Shown: positions 1 to 8,298 of the stretch, one piece after another
Numbering within the stretch: position 1 is the first letter of the stretch
Layout: every line of letters begins with the position of its first letter
Assembly: GCA_001724355.1 (NCBI GenBank)
Contig: MEEF01000029.1
Location: 1-35,217, forward strand
Source: Mesorhizobium sp. SCN 65-20
GTDB taxonomy: Bacteria; Pseudomonadota; Alphaproteobacteria; Rhizobiales; Rhizobiaceae
Length of the DNA stretch: 35,217 nucleotides
Direction: 5' to 3'
The notes under the pieces: model-generated
Seen by the model: the letters and a program-made list of their open reading frames with translations, nothing else
Told to the model about the DNA's origin: nothing
The model's database searches: none
Translations under genes and position numbers: made by a program

Positions 1-90
1 CAGGGCCGAAAAAGCAACGACATCCACGGTTAAACCAACCTGAATTCCGGATACGTTCTTAAAAGTCGGACAGATTCTCCACTTTCGTGT

Positions 91-522
91 CGTGACGCCT
101 TCCTCGTCAATCTCGCGCTCGGCCTGCTGTTCGGCATCGGTCTCGTCGTGTCCGGCATGTCCGATCCCGCCAAGGTGCTCAATTTCCTCGATCTCCTGGG
201 CACCTGGGATCCGTCGCTCGCCTTTGTCATGGGCGGGGCGGTCGTGACCGCTTTCATAGGCTACCGCCTCGTCTTCAGGCTTCCGAAGCCCGTGGCCGGG
301 AGTTCGTTCCATCTGCCGTCGAAGACGGACGTGGACCGCCGGATCATTGTCGGGCCTGCGATCTTCGGCATCGGCTGGGGGCTCGGGGGCTTCTGCCCGG
401 GGCCGGCGCTGACAGCGGTTACGCTCGGCGCGGCTGGCGCCTACGCTTTCCTGCCGATGATGTTCTTGGGCATGTGGCTCGGCCGACTGGCTGCCACCCG
501 GTCGACTGCCGTCCCGGCTTGA
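91..522 (+). CDS. DUF6691 / YeeE-YedE-type membrane protein, start codon missing
   Basis: Small integral membrane protein of the YeeE/YedE (DUF6691) half-transporter type, implicated in uptake or export of sulfur species. Family-like sequence starts at codon 91 (RDAFLVNLALGLLFGIGLVVSGM) and includes the first membrane helix, the conserved SGMSDPAKV turn, DPSLAFVMGGA, and a second glycine-rich GWGLGGFCPGPAL segment carrying the Cys typical of the family. About 143 codons are present, the usual family length, but the codon before 91 is TGT and no ATG, GTG or TTG lies in frame upstream before the stop at 31-33. The first in-frame start is GTG at 148, which would remove the first helix. Bases 1-90 look unrelated and less GC-rich (42 of 90 by my count). 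It is followed by a TauE/SafE gene, as in bigR/blh-type sulfide-detoxification operons. Either a broken gene or a contig-edge artefact. The family call is firm; functionality is uncertain. Confidence 0.7.
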   Translation, partial: RDAFLVNLALGLLFGIGLVVSGMSDPAKVLNFLDLLGTWDPSLAFVMGGAVVTAFIGYRLVFRLPKPVAGSSFHLPSKTDVDRRIIVGPAIFGIGWGLGGFCPGPALTAVTLGAAGAYAFLPMMFLGMWLGRLAATRSTAVPA

Positions 523-584
523 TGCCACACCGGACGGCGGCGGCCGTCCGGCTCTCTCGAAATTGCCAATGGAAGGGCCCGGCC

Positions 585-1364
585 ATGTTCCTGGAACCGG
601 TGCAATATGTCTTGGGCGCGCTATCGGGCGGCGTCGTCGGTTTGAGCCTCGGCATGTTCGGAGGCGGCGGGTCCATTCTCGCGGTTCCGCTGCTGGTCTA
701 CCTCGTCGGCGTGCCTAGCGCCCATCTCGCCATCGGCACGAGCGCGGTTTCCGTGGCGGCCAACGCCATGACGGGCCTCGCCACCCATGCCCGCAAGGGC
801 ACGGTGAAATGGCGCTGCGCGGGCATCTATAGCGTCGCCGGCGTGCTTGGCGCCTTCTTCGGCTCGTCGCTCGGCAAGGCGGTCGACGGGCGGCACCTGC
901 TGCTCTTGTTTGCCGTGCTGATGCTCGTGGTCGGCGGGTTGATGTTTCGCCGCCGGCATCAGGCTGGCGACCCGGACGCCGCCTGCACGCGCGACAACGC
1001 AACCAAAGTCATGGGCTTCGGCGGAGGCACGGGCCTGCTTTCAGGATTCTTCGGAATAGGCGGCGGCTTTCTCATCGTGCCCGGCCTAGTCGCCTCGACC
1101 GGCATGCCGATGATCAATGCCATCGGCTCCTCGCTCGTCGCAGTTGCCGCCTTCGGCCTGACGACCGCGGTTTCCTACGCCCTGTCCGGCTTGGTCGACT
1201 GGCCGCTGGCCTTCGTCTTCATCACGGGCGGCATCTTCGGCGGCGCTGCGGGTTCCCGCGCGGCGCTGAACTTGCAGAAGCGCAAGGGTGCACTCAACGT
1301 CCTGTTTGCGCTGATGATCGTGGCCGTAGCCGGTTACATGATGTGGCAGAACCTGCTCGCCTGA
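585..1364 (+). CDS. TauE/SafE family sulfite exporter / permease
   Basis: Predicted inner-membrane permease of the TauE/SafE family (sulfite, sulfoacetate or related anions), 259 aa. The sequence shows the internal duplication of the family: a glycine-rich motif GMFGGGGSILAVPLL at residues 23-37 and its partner GFFGIGGGFLIVPGL at 154-168, each followed by several hydrophobic helices, about eight in all. The start at 585 is chosen because GGAAGGG (570-576) sits at good Shine-Dalgarno distance and the helix-rich sequence begins there. The longer in-frame extension upstream is arginine-rich and overlaps the previous gene. It lies 62 nt behind the DUF6691 gene and was probably co-transcribed with it. 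In bigR-type operons such a permease is thought to export sulfite made by the sulfur dioxygenase Blh; that role is inference here because bigR and blh are not in the window. Confidence 0.88.
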   Translation: MFLEPVQYVLGALSGGVVGLSLGMFGGGGSILAVPLLVYLVGVPSAHLAIGTSAVSVAANAMTGLATHARKGTVKWRCAGIYSVAGVLGAFFGSSLGKAVDGRHLLLLFAVLMLVVGGLMFRRRHQAGDPDAACTRDNATKVMGFGGGTGLLSGFFGIGGGFLIVPGLVASTGMPMINAIGSSLVAVAAFGLTTAVSYALSGLVDWPLAFVFITGGIFGGAAGSRAALNLQKRKGALNVLFALMIVAVAGYMMWQNLLA

Positions 1365-1379
1365 TCGCGGGCAGGGTAC

Positions 1380-2000
1380 TCATACGCTTCTGCGGAACGT
1401 GCTGAACTGGAAATGCTGGACGCTGTCCCACGGCGTCCTGTGCTCGTGCCGCCGGCTGTCGACCAGTTGGAATTCACCGCCGAGCACGGCGCCGATGCTG
1501 CCGGCGTCGTGCCTGACGATGGGCAGGCCGCTGCACTTCTCCGGCCCGTCCGGCGCGAACGTCCCGATGATCGCGTGGCCGCCGGGCTTCAGCGCCCGTC
1601 CGAGGTTGGCTGCATAGGCCGCCTGGTCGGCAGGGGCGGTGAGAAAATGGAAGGCCGCGCGGTCGTGCCAGATGTCGTAACCGCGGTCCGGTTTCCAGTC
1701 GGTCACGTCGGCGCAGATCCACGCCACCTTCGCCGCGGCCTGGCCGACCCGGCCGCGATCCGTCTCGAGAGCGGTCCGGGAGATGTCCAGTACGGAAATG
1801 TCGTCGAACCCGTCGGCCAGAAGCGCGTCGACGAGGTGGGAGGCACCCGCGCCGATGTCGATGATCGCCGATGACTGTGTTGCACCGGCAAGCGCCAGCA
1901 GCGTCAGCGACGGCTCGGGGCGTTCCTGGAACCAGCTGACCTGCTCGTCGGTCTTGGTGCCGTAGATGTTGTCCCAGTGCGAAGTGCGTTCGTTGCTCAC
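1380..2000 (-). CDS. class I SAM-dependent methyltransferase
   Basis: Cytoplasmic SAM-dependent methyltransferase of about 206 aa, substrate unknown. The SAM-binding motif I reads IIDIGAGASHLVDALL, followed by an acidic motif II (SVLDIS) and a motif around CADVTDW; the middle keeps a Rossmann-like pattern and a late GGHAIIGTFAPDGPEKCSGLP loop. The N-terminus HWDNIYGTKTDEQVSWFQ is characteristic of a small bacterial methyltransferase family that begins with a W(D/E)xxY element. I prefer the GTG start at 2000 because GAGAG lies just upstream and the homologous sequence begins directly after it; the longer reading frame to 2120 begins with unrelated low-complexity sequence. It follows marC on the same strand, 70 nt away, and ends convergently with the TauE gene, 15 nt apart. 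Confidence 0.82.
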   Translation of the reverse strand: MSNERTSHWDNIYGTKTDEQVSWFQERPEPSLTLLALAGATQSSAIIDIGAGASHLVDALLADGFDDISVLDISRTALETDRGRVGQAAAKVAWICADVTDWKPDRGYDIWHDRAAFHFLTAPADQAAYAANLGRALKPGGHAIIGTFAPDGPEKCSGLPIVRHDAGSIGAVLGGEFQLVDSRRHEHRTPWDSVQHFQFSTFRRSV

Positions 2001-2070
2001 CTTGCTCTCGTTGGATTGAGCGTGGAGGGGAAACTTACCGGAAGTGCGGCCGCCCTTCAAATCCGACTGT

Positions 2071-2700
2071 TCACATGGCAACCAGCGCCTTGATGCCGTC
2101 GGCGACGAACTGCACGGCAAGTGCCGCGAGTATCACCCCGAGCAGGCGCGTCAGGATCGAGCGGCCCGTCTGCCCGAGGAAGCGGTCGATGCGCTCCGCG
2201 AGCACGAAGACGACATAGGTGAGGGCCAGGCAGATGAAGATGATGCCGACGAGAGTGGCCTGGGCCACCCAGCCATTGAACGAGCCCGACAGCAGCACCG
2301 TTGCCGAAATCGCACCCGGGCCGGCGATCAGCGGGATGGCGAGCGGGAAGGCGGCGATGTTGTGGATGTGGTCCTTGGTGATCGCCACGTCCGAGATTTT
2401 CTCCTTGCGGTCCTGCCGGCGTTCGAAAACCATCTCGAAGGCGATGAAGAACAAGAGGAAGCCGCCGGCGACCCGGAAGGCGGGCAGCGTGATGCCGAAG
2501 ACGGTCAGGATCGCAGCACCTGCAAGCGAGAACAGCGCCAGCACGGCAAAGCCTATGATGCTGGCGCGGACAGACACCTGCTTGCGCTCTTCGCGGTTCA
2601 TGCCGCGCGTGACTGCGAGGAACAGAGGGGCGAGGCCCGGCGGGTCGATCGTCACCAGAATGGTCACGAAGGCGTTGAAAATGCTGTCGAAATGCGGCAT
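2071..2700 (-). CDS. MarC family (UPF0056) integral membrane protein
   Basis: Inner-membrane protein of the MarC/UPF0056 family, 209 aa, the usual length, function unresolved in the family (the early link to multiple antibiotic resistance was not upheld). About six hydrophobic helices are visible, with the family motifs VTIDPPGLAPLFLAVT near the N-terminus, the central cytoplasmic stretch after FFIAFEMVFERR, and IPLIAGPGAIS after it. Two ATGs six bases apart compete; GATGGGG is directly next to the first (2706) and six bases before the second (2700), so 2700 is preferred. It is upstream of the small methyltransferase on the same strand and divergent from gyrA; the two start codons are about 250 nt apart. 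Confidence 0.88.
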   Translation of the reverse strand: MPHFDSIFNAFVTILVTIDPPGLAPLFLAVTRGMNREERKQVSVRASIIGFAVLALFSLAGAAILTVFGITLPAFRVAGGFLLFFIAFEMVFERRQDRKEKISDVAITKDHIHNIAAFPLAIPLIAGPGAISATVLLSGSFNGWVAQATLVGIIFICLALTYVVFVLAERIDRFLGQTGRSILTRLLGVILAALAVQFVADGIKALVAM

Positions 2701-2889
2701 CGGCATCCCCCATCGCGAATGCAGGCTAACCCGCGGTGAGGTCCGACGCCAGAGCCAATGCGGCCGATTGCGCTGCTGCCCCCCGGAAGTCATCGCCTGC
2801 CCGGGCCGACACACTGTCGCGGATTTGATCGTTCGGCCTATCTATTTGAAATTACGAGCGAAATCAACGTTGGAAAAGCGCCGCTGAAA

Positions 2890-2917
2890 TTGGTCTTCGC
2901 GGCTGCGATCCTATATA
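2890..2917 (+). promoter_or_regulatory. putative gyrA promoter
   Basis: TTGGTC at 2890-2895 and TATATA at 2912-2917 are separated by 16 bases and lie 34 nt before the gyrA start codon. The -10 context CTATATAAG matches the rhizobial housekeeping pattern well; the -35 is only fair. Assigned by eye. Confidence 0.4.
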
Positions 2918-2951
2918 AGGGGTAAATGATTCCCAACATGCGTGATCAAAG

Positions 2952-5726
2952 TTGACCGACCAGAAATCACCGCGCGGGCCCGAAGGCCCATCCGGCATCG
3001 AGCCGATTTCCATCATGGAGGAGATGCAGCGCTCCTACCTCGATTACGCGATGAGCGTGATCGTGAGCCGCGCGCTGCCCGACGTGCGCGACGGCATGAA
3101 GCCGGTGCACCGCCGCATCCTCTATGCCTCGCATGAGAGCGGCTACCACTGGAACCGCAAATACGTGAAGTCGGCGCGTCCCGTCGCCGACGTGATGGGT
3201 AAGTATCACCCGCACGGCGACGCCTCGATCTATGACGCCTTGGTGCGCATGGCCCAGGACTGGTCGATGAGCGTGCCGCTGATCGACGGTCAGGGCAATT
3301 TCGGCTCGATCGACGGCGATCCGCCCGCGGCGATGCGCTACACCGAAGCGCGCCTGACCAAGGTCGCGCACGAGCTGCTCGAGGACATCGACAAGGACAC
3401 CGTCGATTTCCAGGACACGTATGACGCGTCTGGCCAGGAGCCGCGCGTGCTGCCGGCGCGCTTCCCGGCGCTTCTGGTCAATGGCGCCGGCGGTATCGCC
3501 GTCGGCATGGCGACCAACATTCCGCCGCACAATCTCGTCGAGGTCTGCAACGGCGCCATCGCCGTCATGGAAAACCCGGCGATCGACTTGTCCGACCTGA
3601 TGGAGATCATTCCCGGACCGGATTTCCCGACCGGTGGCCTGATCCTTGGGCGCTCGGGCATTTACAGCGCCTATTCGACGGGCCGCGGCTCGGTCATGAT
3701 GCGCGGCAGGGTCAATATCGAGCAGAGCCGAGGCGACCGCGAGGCGATCGTCATCACCGAAGTTCCCTATCAGGTGAACAAGGCGACGATGATCGAGAAG
3801 ATGGCCGAACTGGTGCGCGACAAGCGCATCGAAGGCATCTCGGACATCCGCGACGAGTCCGACCGCCAGGGCTATCGCGTCGTCATCGAGCTCAAGCGCG
3901 ATGCCAGCGCCGAGGTCATTCTCAACCAGCTTTATCGCTTCACGCCGCTGCAGACGTCGTTCGGCGCCAACATGGTGGCGCTCAATGGCGGCAAGCCGGA
4001 AGTGCTGACGCTGCTCGACATGCTGAAGGCCTTCGTGGCCTTCCGCGAGGAGGTGATCAGCCGGCGTACGAAATTCCTGCTTAAGAAGGTGCGTGACCGG
4101 GCGCATATCTTGGTCGGCTTGGCAATCGCGGTCGCCAACATCGACGAGGTCATCAAGCTGATCCGTACCGCGCCCGATCCGCAGACGGCGCGCGACCAGT
4201 TGATGACGCGACGCTGGCCGGCATCCGACGTCGAGTCGTTGATCCGCCTGATCGACGATCCGCGCCACCGGATCAACGACGACGGCACCTACAACCTGTC
4301 CGAAGAGCAGGCCCGCGCCATCCTCGAGCTGCGGCTGCAGCGCCTGACGGCACTGGGTCGCGACGAAATCGCCGACGAACTCAACAAGATCGGCGCCGAA
4401 ATCAGCGACTATCTCGACATCTTGTCGTCGCGGGCGCGCATCCAGCAGATCGTTAGGGAGGAGCTGGTCGCCGTGCGTGACGAGTTCGGCGTACCGCGCC
4501 GTACCGAGATCACCGACGCCGGCTCGGACATGGAAGACGAGGACCTGATCCCGCGCGAGGACATGGTCGTGACCGTCAGCCATTCCGGCTACATCAAGCG
4601 CGTGCCGCTGTCGCTCTACCGGGCGCAGCGCCGCGGCGGCAAGGGCCGCTCGGGCATGTCGACGAAGGACGAGGATTTCGTCACGCGGCTGTTCGTGGTC
4701 AACACGCACACGCCGGTGCTGTTCTTCTCGTCGCGCGGCATAGTCTACAAGGAGAAGGTCTGGCGCCTGCCGATCGGCAACCCGCAATCGCGCGGAAAGG
4801 CGCTGATCAACCTGCTGCCGCTGCAGCAGGGCGAACGCATCACAACGATCATGCCTTTGCCCGAGGACGAGGCAAGCTGGGGCGAGCTGGACGTGATGTT
4901 CGCCACTACGCGCGGCACCGTTCGCCGTAACAAGCTCAGCGACTTCGTCGACGTCAAGCGCAATGGCAAGATCGCCATGAAGCTCGAGGAAGAAGGCGAC
5001 GAGATCCTCGGCGTCGAGACCTGCACCGACAATGACGACGTGCTTCTGACCGCCGATTCCGGCCAGTGCATCCGCTTCCGCGTCGATGACGTGCGCGTGT
5101 TCCAGAGCCGCAATTCGGTCGGCGTGCGTGGCATCAGCATGGGCGAGGGCGACCGCGTCATCTCGATGGCGGTCATCGAGCATGTCGAGGCGAGCCCGGC
5201 GGAACGGGCGGCCTATCTCAAGCGGTCGGTCGCCGAGCGGCGGCTCGCGGCCGGCGCGGCAGCGGGCGAAGACGAGGACATCGCACTGACCAACGAGGAG
5301 GTCGGCGAGGAAGCCGATATCTCCGAAGAGCGCTATCAGTTCCTGAGCGAGCACGAGCAGTTCGTGCTGACGGTCACGGAATATGGCTATGGCAAGCGTT
5401 CATCGTCCTATGATTTCCGCCTGACAAACCGGGGTGGCAAGGGTATCCGCGCCACCGACGTGTCGAAGGTCGGCGAAATCGGCAAGCTCGTTGCGACCTT
5501 CCCGATCGGCGGCGACGACCAGATCATGCTGGTTTCTGACGGCGGCCAGGTCATCCGCGTTCCGGTCGACGGCATCCGCATTGCCAGCCGCGCCACGAAG
5601 GGCGTCACCATCTTCAACACCGCCGAAGGCGAGAAGGTGGTTTCGGTCGAGCGGATTTCCGAGCCACAGGGCGAGGAAGAGGGCGACGAGGCAGCCGCCG
5701 AGGACGTGGTTCCCGAGGAAGGCTGA
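2952..5726 (+). CDS. gyrA: DNA gyrase subunit A
   Basis: DNA gyrase A subunit, 924 aa: with GyrB it introduces negative supercoils. The breakage-reunion domain begins with [22 protein letters not shown]-like sequence. The catalytic tyrosine is Tyr130 in [10 protein letters not shown], and the quinolone region is [15 protein letters not shown] at 86-100. The GyrA-box QRRGGKG at 559-565 marks it as gyrase rather than ParC. The C-terminal beta-pinwheel carries an inserted charged segment around residues 755-785 and an acidic tail. Residue 91, matching E. coli Ser83, is alanine, and Asp95 matches Asp87. Translation probably starts at TTG 2952 ([10 protein letters not shown]), a match to the family N-terminus, although no good ribosome site precedes it. 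GTG 2942 is out of frame. A hairpin terminator lies about 50 nt after the stop. Confidence 0.97.
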   Translation: MTDQKSPRGPEGPSGIEPISIMEEMQRSYLDYAMSVIVSRALPDVRDGMKPVHRRILYASHESGYHWNRKYVKSARPVADVMGKYHPHGDASIYDALVRMAQDWSMSVPLIDGQGNFGSIDGDPPAAMRYTEARLTKVAHELLEDIDKDTVDFQDTYDASGQEPRVLPARFPALLVNGAGGIAVGMATNIPPHNLVEVCNGAIAVMENPAIDLSDLMEIIPGPDFPTGGLILGRSGIYSAYSTGRGSVMMRGRVNIEQSRGDREAIVITEVPYQVNKATMIEKMAELVRDKRIEGISDIRDESDRQGYRVVIELKRDASAEVILNQLYRFTPLQTSFGANMVALNGGKPEVLTLLDMLKAFVAFREEVISRRTKFLLKKVRDRAHILVGLAIAVANIDEVIKLIRTAPDPQTARDQLMTRRWPASDVESLIRLIDDPRHRINDDGTYNLSEEQARAILELRLQRLTALGRDEIADELNKIGAEISDYLDILSSRARIQQIVREELVAVRDEFGVPRRTEITDAGSDMEDEDLIPREDMVVTVSHSGYIKRVPLSLYRAQRRGGKGRSGMSTKDEDFVTRLFVVNTHTPVLFFSSRGIVYKEKVWRLPIGNPQSRGKALINLLPLQQGERITTIMPLPEDEASWGELDVMFATTRGTVRRNKLSDFVDVKRNGKIAMKLEEEGDEILGVETCTDNDDVLLTADSGQCIRFRVDDVRVFQSRNSVGVRGISMGEGDRVISMAVIEHVEASPAERAAYLKRSVAERRLAAGAAAGEDEDIALTNEEVGEEADISEERYQFLSEHEQFVLTVTEYGYGKRSSSYDFRLTNRGGKGIRATDVSKVGEIGKLVATFPIGGDDQIMLVSDGGQVIRVPVDGIRIASRATKGVTIFNTAEGEKVVSVERISEPQGEEEGDEAAAEDVVPEEG

Positions 5727-5778
5727 TCGCCAAAAACTACCGCCAGAACAACGATCTGGCGGCGCTTATTAAAGAAAA

Positions 5779-5802
5779 AAAGCGGCGCACGAGCGCCGCT
5801 TT
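5779..5802. terminator. bidirectional rho-independent terminator
   Basis: A perfect 10-bp stem (AAAGCGGCGC at 5779-5788, GCGCCGCTTT at 5793-5802) with a 4-base loop ACGA. On the plus strand it ends in TTT; on the minus strand it runs into a long T-rich tract (complement of 5770-5781). It serves gyrA on one side and the small minus-strand reading frame at 5850-6002 on the other; the minus-strand direction is the stronger. Confidence 0.8.
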
Positions 5803-5849
5803 TGCCTGGAGGGGCGGAAAACTCTGTCGGAACTGGAACTCAATAGGAA

Positions 5850-6002
5850 CTAGCGCTGCTGTCGCGGCTTGCGCCACCCCGGCAGCTGTACCCGTGCGGT
5901 CTGTACCTTTGTCCGGACCTTGTTTGCTTCCTGGTGGAGGGCAAAGGCGGTGGCGACGAGCATGGCCAGGGTCATGGCCGCGGCGAGCATGTAGATCATC
6001 AT
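5850..6002 (-). CDS. small membrane peptide, 50 aa, unrecognised
   Basis: A short reading frame of 50 codons between gyrA and coaD. It begins MMIYMLAAAMTLAML, a single hydrophobic helix of about 20 residues, and ends in a basic, glutamine-rich tail (PGWRKPRQQR), so it would be an N-in or N-out single-pass membrane peptide with its positive tail in the cytoplasm. Support for expression: AGGAGA lies 8 bases before the first ATG, and a strong minus-strand terminator (5779-5802) stands about 50 nt after its stop. I do not recognise the family and assign no function. The 196 bases between it and coaD hold no other gene; a TATAAT-like hexamer on the plus strand at 6069-6074 has no convincing -35 partner. 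Confidence 0.6.
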   Translation of the reverse strand: MMIYMLAAAMTLAMLVATAFALHQEANKVRTKVQTARVQLPGWRKPRQQR

Positions 6003-6198
6003 GGCGCTGTTCTCCTGCCTGGAAACAACGGACTAAACGGCTTTTGGTTTCATCTCCTGGGATCACTGTATAATCACGTCGGCTTGAACGGCTCCTGATA
6101 GCCGCGTTCATGCGGCATTCATTCGGTGCGGCAACGGAGAAGCGAACTTCCGGATGAGGCCGCTTCCACCTTCTCCGCCGATGTTCTAGAAGCAGCGC

Positions 6199-6699
6199 AT
6201 GACAGATCGCATCGCCATCTATGCGGGATCCTTCGATCCCCTCACCAACGGCCACCTCGACGTGCTCAAGGCGTCGCTGGCGGTTGCCGACATCGTCTAC
6301 GCCGCCATAGGAATCCACCCCGGCAAGAAGCCGCTGTTTTCTTTCGAGGAGCGCGTGGAACTGATCGAGGCAGCGGCCAAGGCGGAGTTCGGCAAGGATG
6401 GCGCCCGCATCAAGGTGGTGGCCTTCGACGGCCTGGTCATCGACGCCGCGCGCAAGCAGGGCGCCTCGATCATGATCCGCGGCCTGCGCGACGGCACCGA
6501 CCTCGACTACGAGATGCAGATGGCGGGCATGAACGAGACCATGGCGCCTGAGCTGCAGACGGTTTTCCTGCCGGCGAGCCCTTCGGTCCGCACGATTACC
6601 GCCACACTTGTCCGCCAGATTGCCTCCATGGGCGGCAACATCCGTCCGTTCGTGCCCGAGGCGGTTGCCGAGGCGCTCAACGCAAAATTCGCGAAATAA
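6199..6699 (+). CDS. coaD: pantetheine-phosphate adenylyltransferase
   Basis: Transfers AMP from ATP to 4'-phosphopantetheine, the penultimate step of coenzyme A synthesis, in the cytoplasm. 166 aa, normal for CoaD. The nucleotidyltransferase signature [10 protein letters not shown] is at residues 10-19 (TNGH is the T/HxGH motif), and the second family signature [18 protein letters not shown] begins at 91. The C-terminal [13 protein letters not shown] is the usual ISSTxVR region, here written TITATLVR. It is followed after 17 nt by the first cyclophilin gene and probably heads the operon coaD-ppi-ppi-ydcZ-queA-tgt. Confidence 0.96.
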   Translation: MTDRIAIYAGSFDPLTNGHLDVLKASLAVADIVYAAIGIHPGKKPLFSFEERVELIEAAAKAEFGKDGARIKVVAFDGLVIDAARKQGASIMIRGLRDGTDLDYEMQMAGMNETMAPELQTVFLPASPSVRTITATLVRQIASMGGNIRPFVPEAVAEALNAKFAK

Positions 6700-6716
6700 T
6701 CCCGGAGTACCGATCC

Positions 6717-7304
6717 ATGCAGCTCAGGAAGCTTGCTTCGTCCTTCGTCGTCCTCGCCGGCCTGCTCGCCGGTTCGGTTTCGGCCTTCGCCGCCGATCCC
6801 GAGAACACCATGATCATCACGCTCAAGGACGGCGACGTGACGATCGCGCTGCGGCCCGATCTGGCGCCCAAGCACGTCGAGCAGATCAAGAAGCTGGTGC
6901 GCGAGGGCGACTATGACAACGTCGCGTTCCACCGCGTCATCGAAGGCTTCATGGCCCAGACCGGCGACGTTGAGTTCGGCGATATGAAGGACGGCTTTGA
7001 TCCCAACCGCGCCGGCATGGGCGGCTCGAAGTTGCCGGACATTCAGGCCGAGTTTTCGCAGGAGAACTTCAAGCGCGGCGTAGTCGGCATGGCGCGCTCT
7101 CAGGACCCGAATTCGGCGAACTCGCAGTTCTTCATCATGTTCGACACCGCATCCTCGCTCGATGGCCAGTACACCATCGTCGGCGACGTCGAGAGCGGCA
7201 TGGAACTGGTCGACGCCATCAAGAAGGGTGACGCGGCCAACAACGGGTCGGTCAGCGACCCCGACCGTATGATCAAGGTCCGCATCGCTGCGGACAAGAA
7301 ATAA
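6717..7304 (+). CDS. periplasmic cyclophilin-type peptidyl-prolyl isomerase
   Basis: Catalyses cis-trans isomerisation of prolyl peptide bonds during folding; exported form. 195 aa. An N-terminal signal peptide is clear: basic MQLRK, a hydrophobic core, and an AFA-A cleavage site near residue 25. The cyclophilin domain follows with the active-site stretch [14 protein letters not shown] (catalytic Arg and the FMAQ pocket) and [11 protein letters not shown]. The central loop GFDPNRAGMGGSKLPDIQAEF is the form seen in bacterial cyclophilins. GGAG precedes the ATG. It is paralogous to the next gene, 25 nt downstream, which lacks the signal peptide, so the pair serves periplasm and cytoplasm. Confidence 0.93.
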   Translation: MQLRKLASSFVVLAGLLAGSVSAFAADPENTMIITLKDGDVTIALRPDLAPKHVEQIKKLVREGDYDNVAFHRVIEGFMAQTGDVEFGDMKDGFDPNRAGMGGSKLPDIQAEFSQENFKRGVVGMARSQDPNSANSQFFIMFDTASSLDGQYTIVGDVESGMELVDAIKKGDAANNGSVSDPDRMIKVRIAADKK

Positions 7305-7329
7305 CCTGAAGCAAGGAAGGACTTTCACA

Positions 7330-7845
7330 ATGGCCGAGATCAAGGATCGCGAGAACGCGCTGATCATGGAAACCACCAAGGGCAAGGTGGTCATCGAACT
7401 GTTCCCCGACCTGGCCCCCGGTCACGTCGGCCGCATCAAGGAACTGGCCCGCGAGGGCGCCTATGACGGCGTCGTCTTCCACCGCGTCATCGACGGCTTC
7501 ATGGCCCAGACCGGCGACGTCCAGTACGGCAACTCGACCAAGTCGTCGTTCAACCCGTCGCGCGCCGGCATGGGCGGTTCCGACAAGCCGGACCTGAAGG
7601 CCGAGTTCAACAACATGAACCACGCCCGCGGCACCTGCTCGATGGCCCGCGCCCAGAACCCGAACTCCGCCAACTCGCAGTTCTTCATCTGCTTCGAGGA
7701 CGCCGGCTTCCTGAACCGCCAGTACACGGTCTGGGGCCAGGTCATCGAGGGCATGGACAACGTGGACAAGATCAAGCGCGGCGAGCCGGTGCAGGATCCG
7801 GACAAGATCGTCTCGATGAAGGTCGCGGCCGACGTCAAGGAGTAA
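7330..7845 (+). CDS. ppiB: cytoplasmic cyclophilin-type peptidyl-prolyl isomerase
   Basis: Cytoplasmic cyclophilin of 171 aa without signal peptide. Active-site elements are [26 protein letters not shown] and [12 protein letters not shown]. It shares long runs with the preceding cyclophilin, including the RAGMGGS and [11 protein letters not shown] segments, indicating an old tandem duplication. AAGGAAGGA lies about 10 bases before the ATG. Only 3 nt separate its stop from the start of the next gene, a strong hint of one transcript. Confidence 0.93.
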   Translation: MAEIKDRENALIMETTKGKVVIELFPDLAPGHVGRIKELAREGAYDGVVFHRVIDGFMAQTGDVQYGNSTKSSFNPSRAGMGGSDKPDLKAEFNNMNHARGTCSMARAQNPNSANSQFFICFEDAGFLNRQYTVWGQVIEGMDNVDKIKRGEPVQDPDKIVSMKVAADVKE

Positions 7846-7848
7846 GGC

Positions 7849-8298
7849 ATGGCAGGCGCTCTCTGGTCGCTTCTCGGCGTTCTGGCGGGCGCCTTCGTCG
7901 CCATTCAGGCTCCCATAAATGCGCAGCTGGCGCGCGGGCTTGGTGTGCCCGTCGCGGCAGCTGCGATTTCCTTTCTGTCGGGCGCGATCGTTCTCGGCCT
8001 GGTCACCTACTTCACCACGCGGTCGCAAGGTCTGGTTATCGACTGGAAGGCGCCGGCGCCGTGGCTGTTCGTGGCCGGCGGAGCACTGGGCGCCGTCTAT
8101 GTCACCTCCAGCGTCTTGCTGACCCCGCGCATCGGCGCCGCAGCCCTGATGGCCTTCCTGGTCGCGGGCCAGTTGCTTGCCGGCATGCTGGTGGACAAGG
8201 CAGGCTATTTCGGCGTTGCCGTGCGCGAACTCTCCATGGGCCGCATCGTCGGCGCCATGCTGCTGCTCGCCGGCGCGCTGATGATCCGAATTTACTGA
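7849..8298 (+). CDS. YdcZ/DUF606 (DMT superfamily) membrane protein
   Basis: Integral membrane protein of 149 aa with about five hydrophobic helices, matching the DUF606/YdcZ branch of the drug/metabolite transporter superfamily. Typical features are the opening [23 protein letters not shown], the [23 protein letters not shown] stretch and the closing [17 protein letters not shown]. These short transporters are half the size of EamA proteins and probably work as dimers; substrate unknown. Its stop overlaps the queA start by one base (TGATG), so it is translationally coupled to the queuosine genes, though no link to queuosine is established by the sequence. Confidence 0.85.
   Translation: MAGALWSLLGVLAGAFVAIQAPINAQLARGLGVPVAAAAISFLSGAIVLGLVTYFTTRSQGLVIDWKAPAPWLFVAGGALGAVYVTSSVLLTPRIGAAALMAFLVAGQLLAGMLVDKAGYFGVAVRELSMGRIVGAMLLLAGALMIRIY

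Noticed and set aside
2967-5354. Very long minus-strand open frame of 795 codons opposite gyrA
   Set aside because: GC-rich codon shadow of gyrA; the product is His/Asp/Arg-rich without domains, while the plus frame is unambiguous GyrA.
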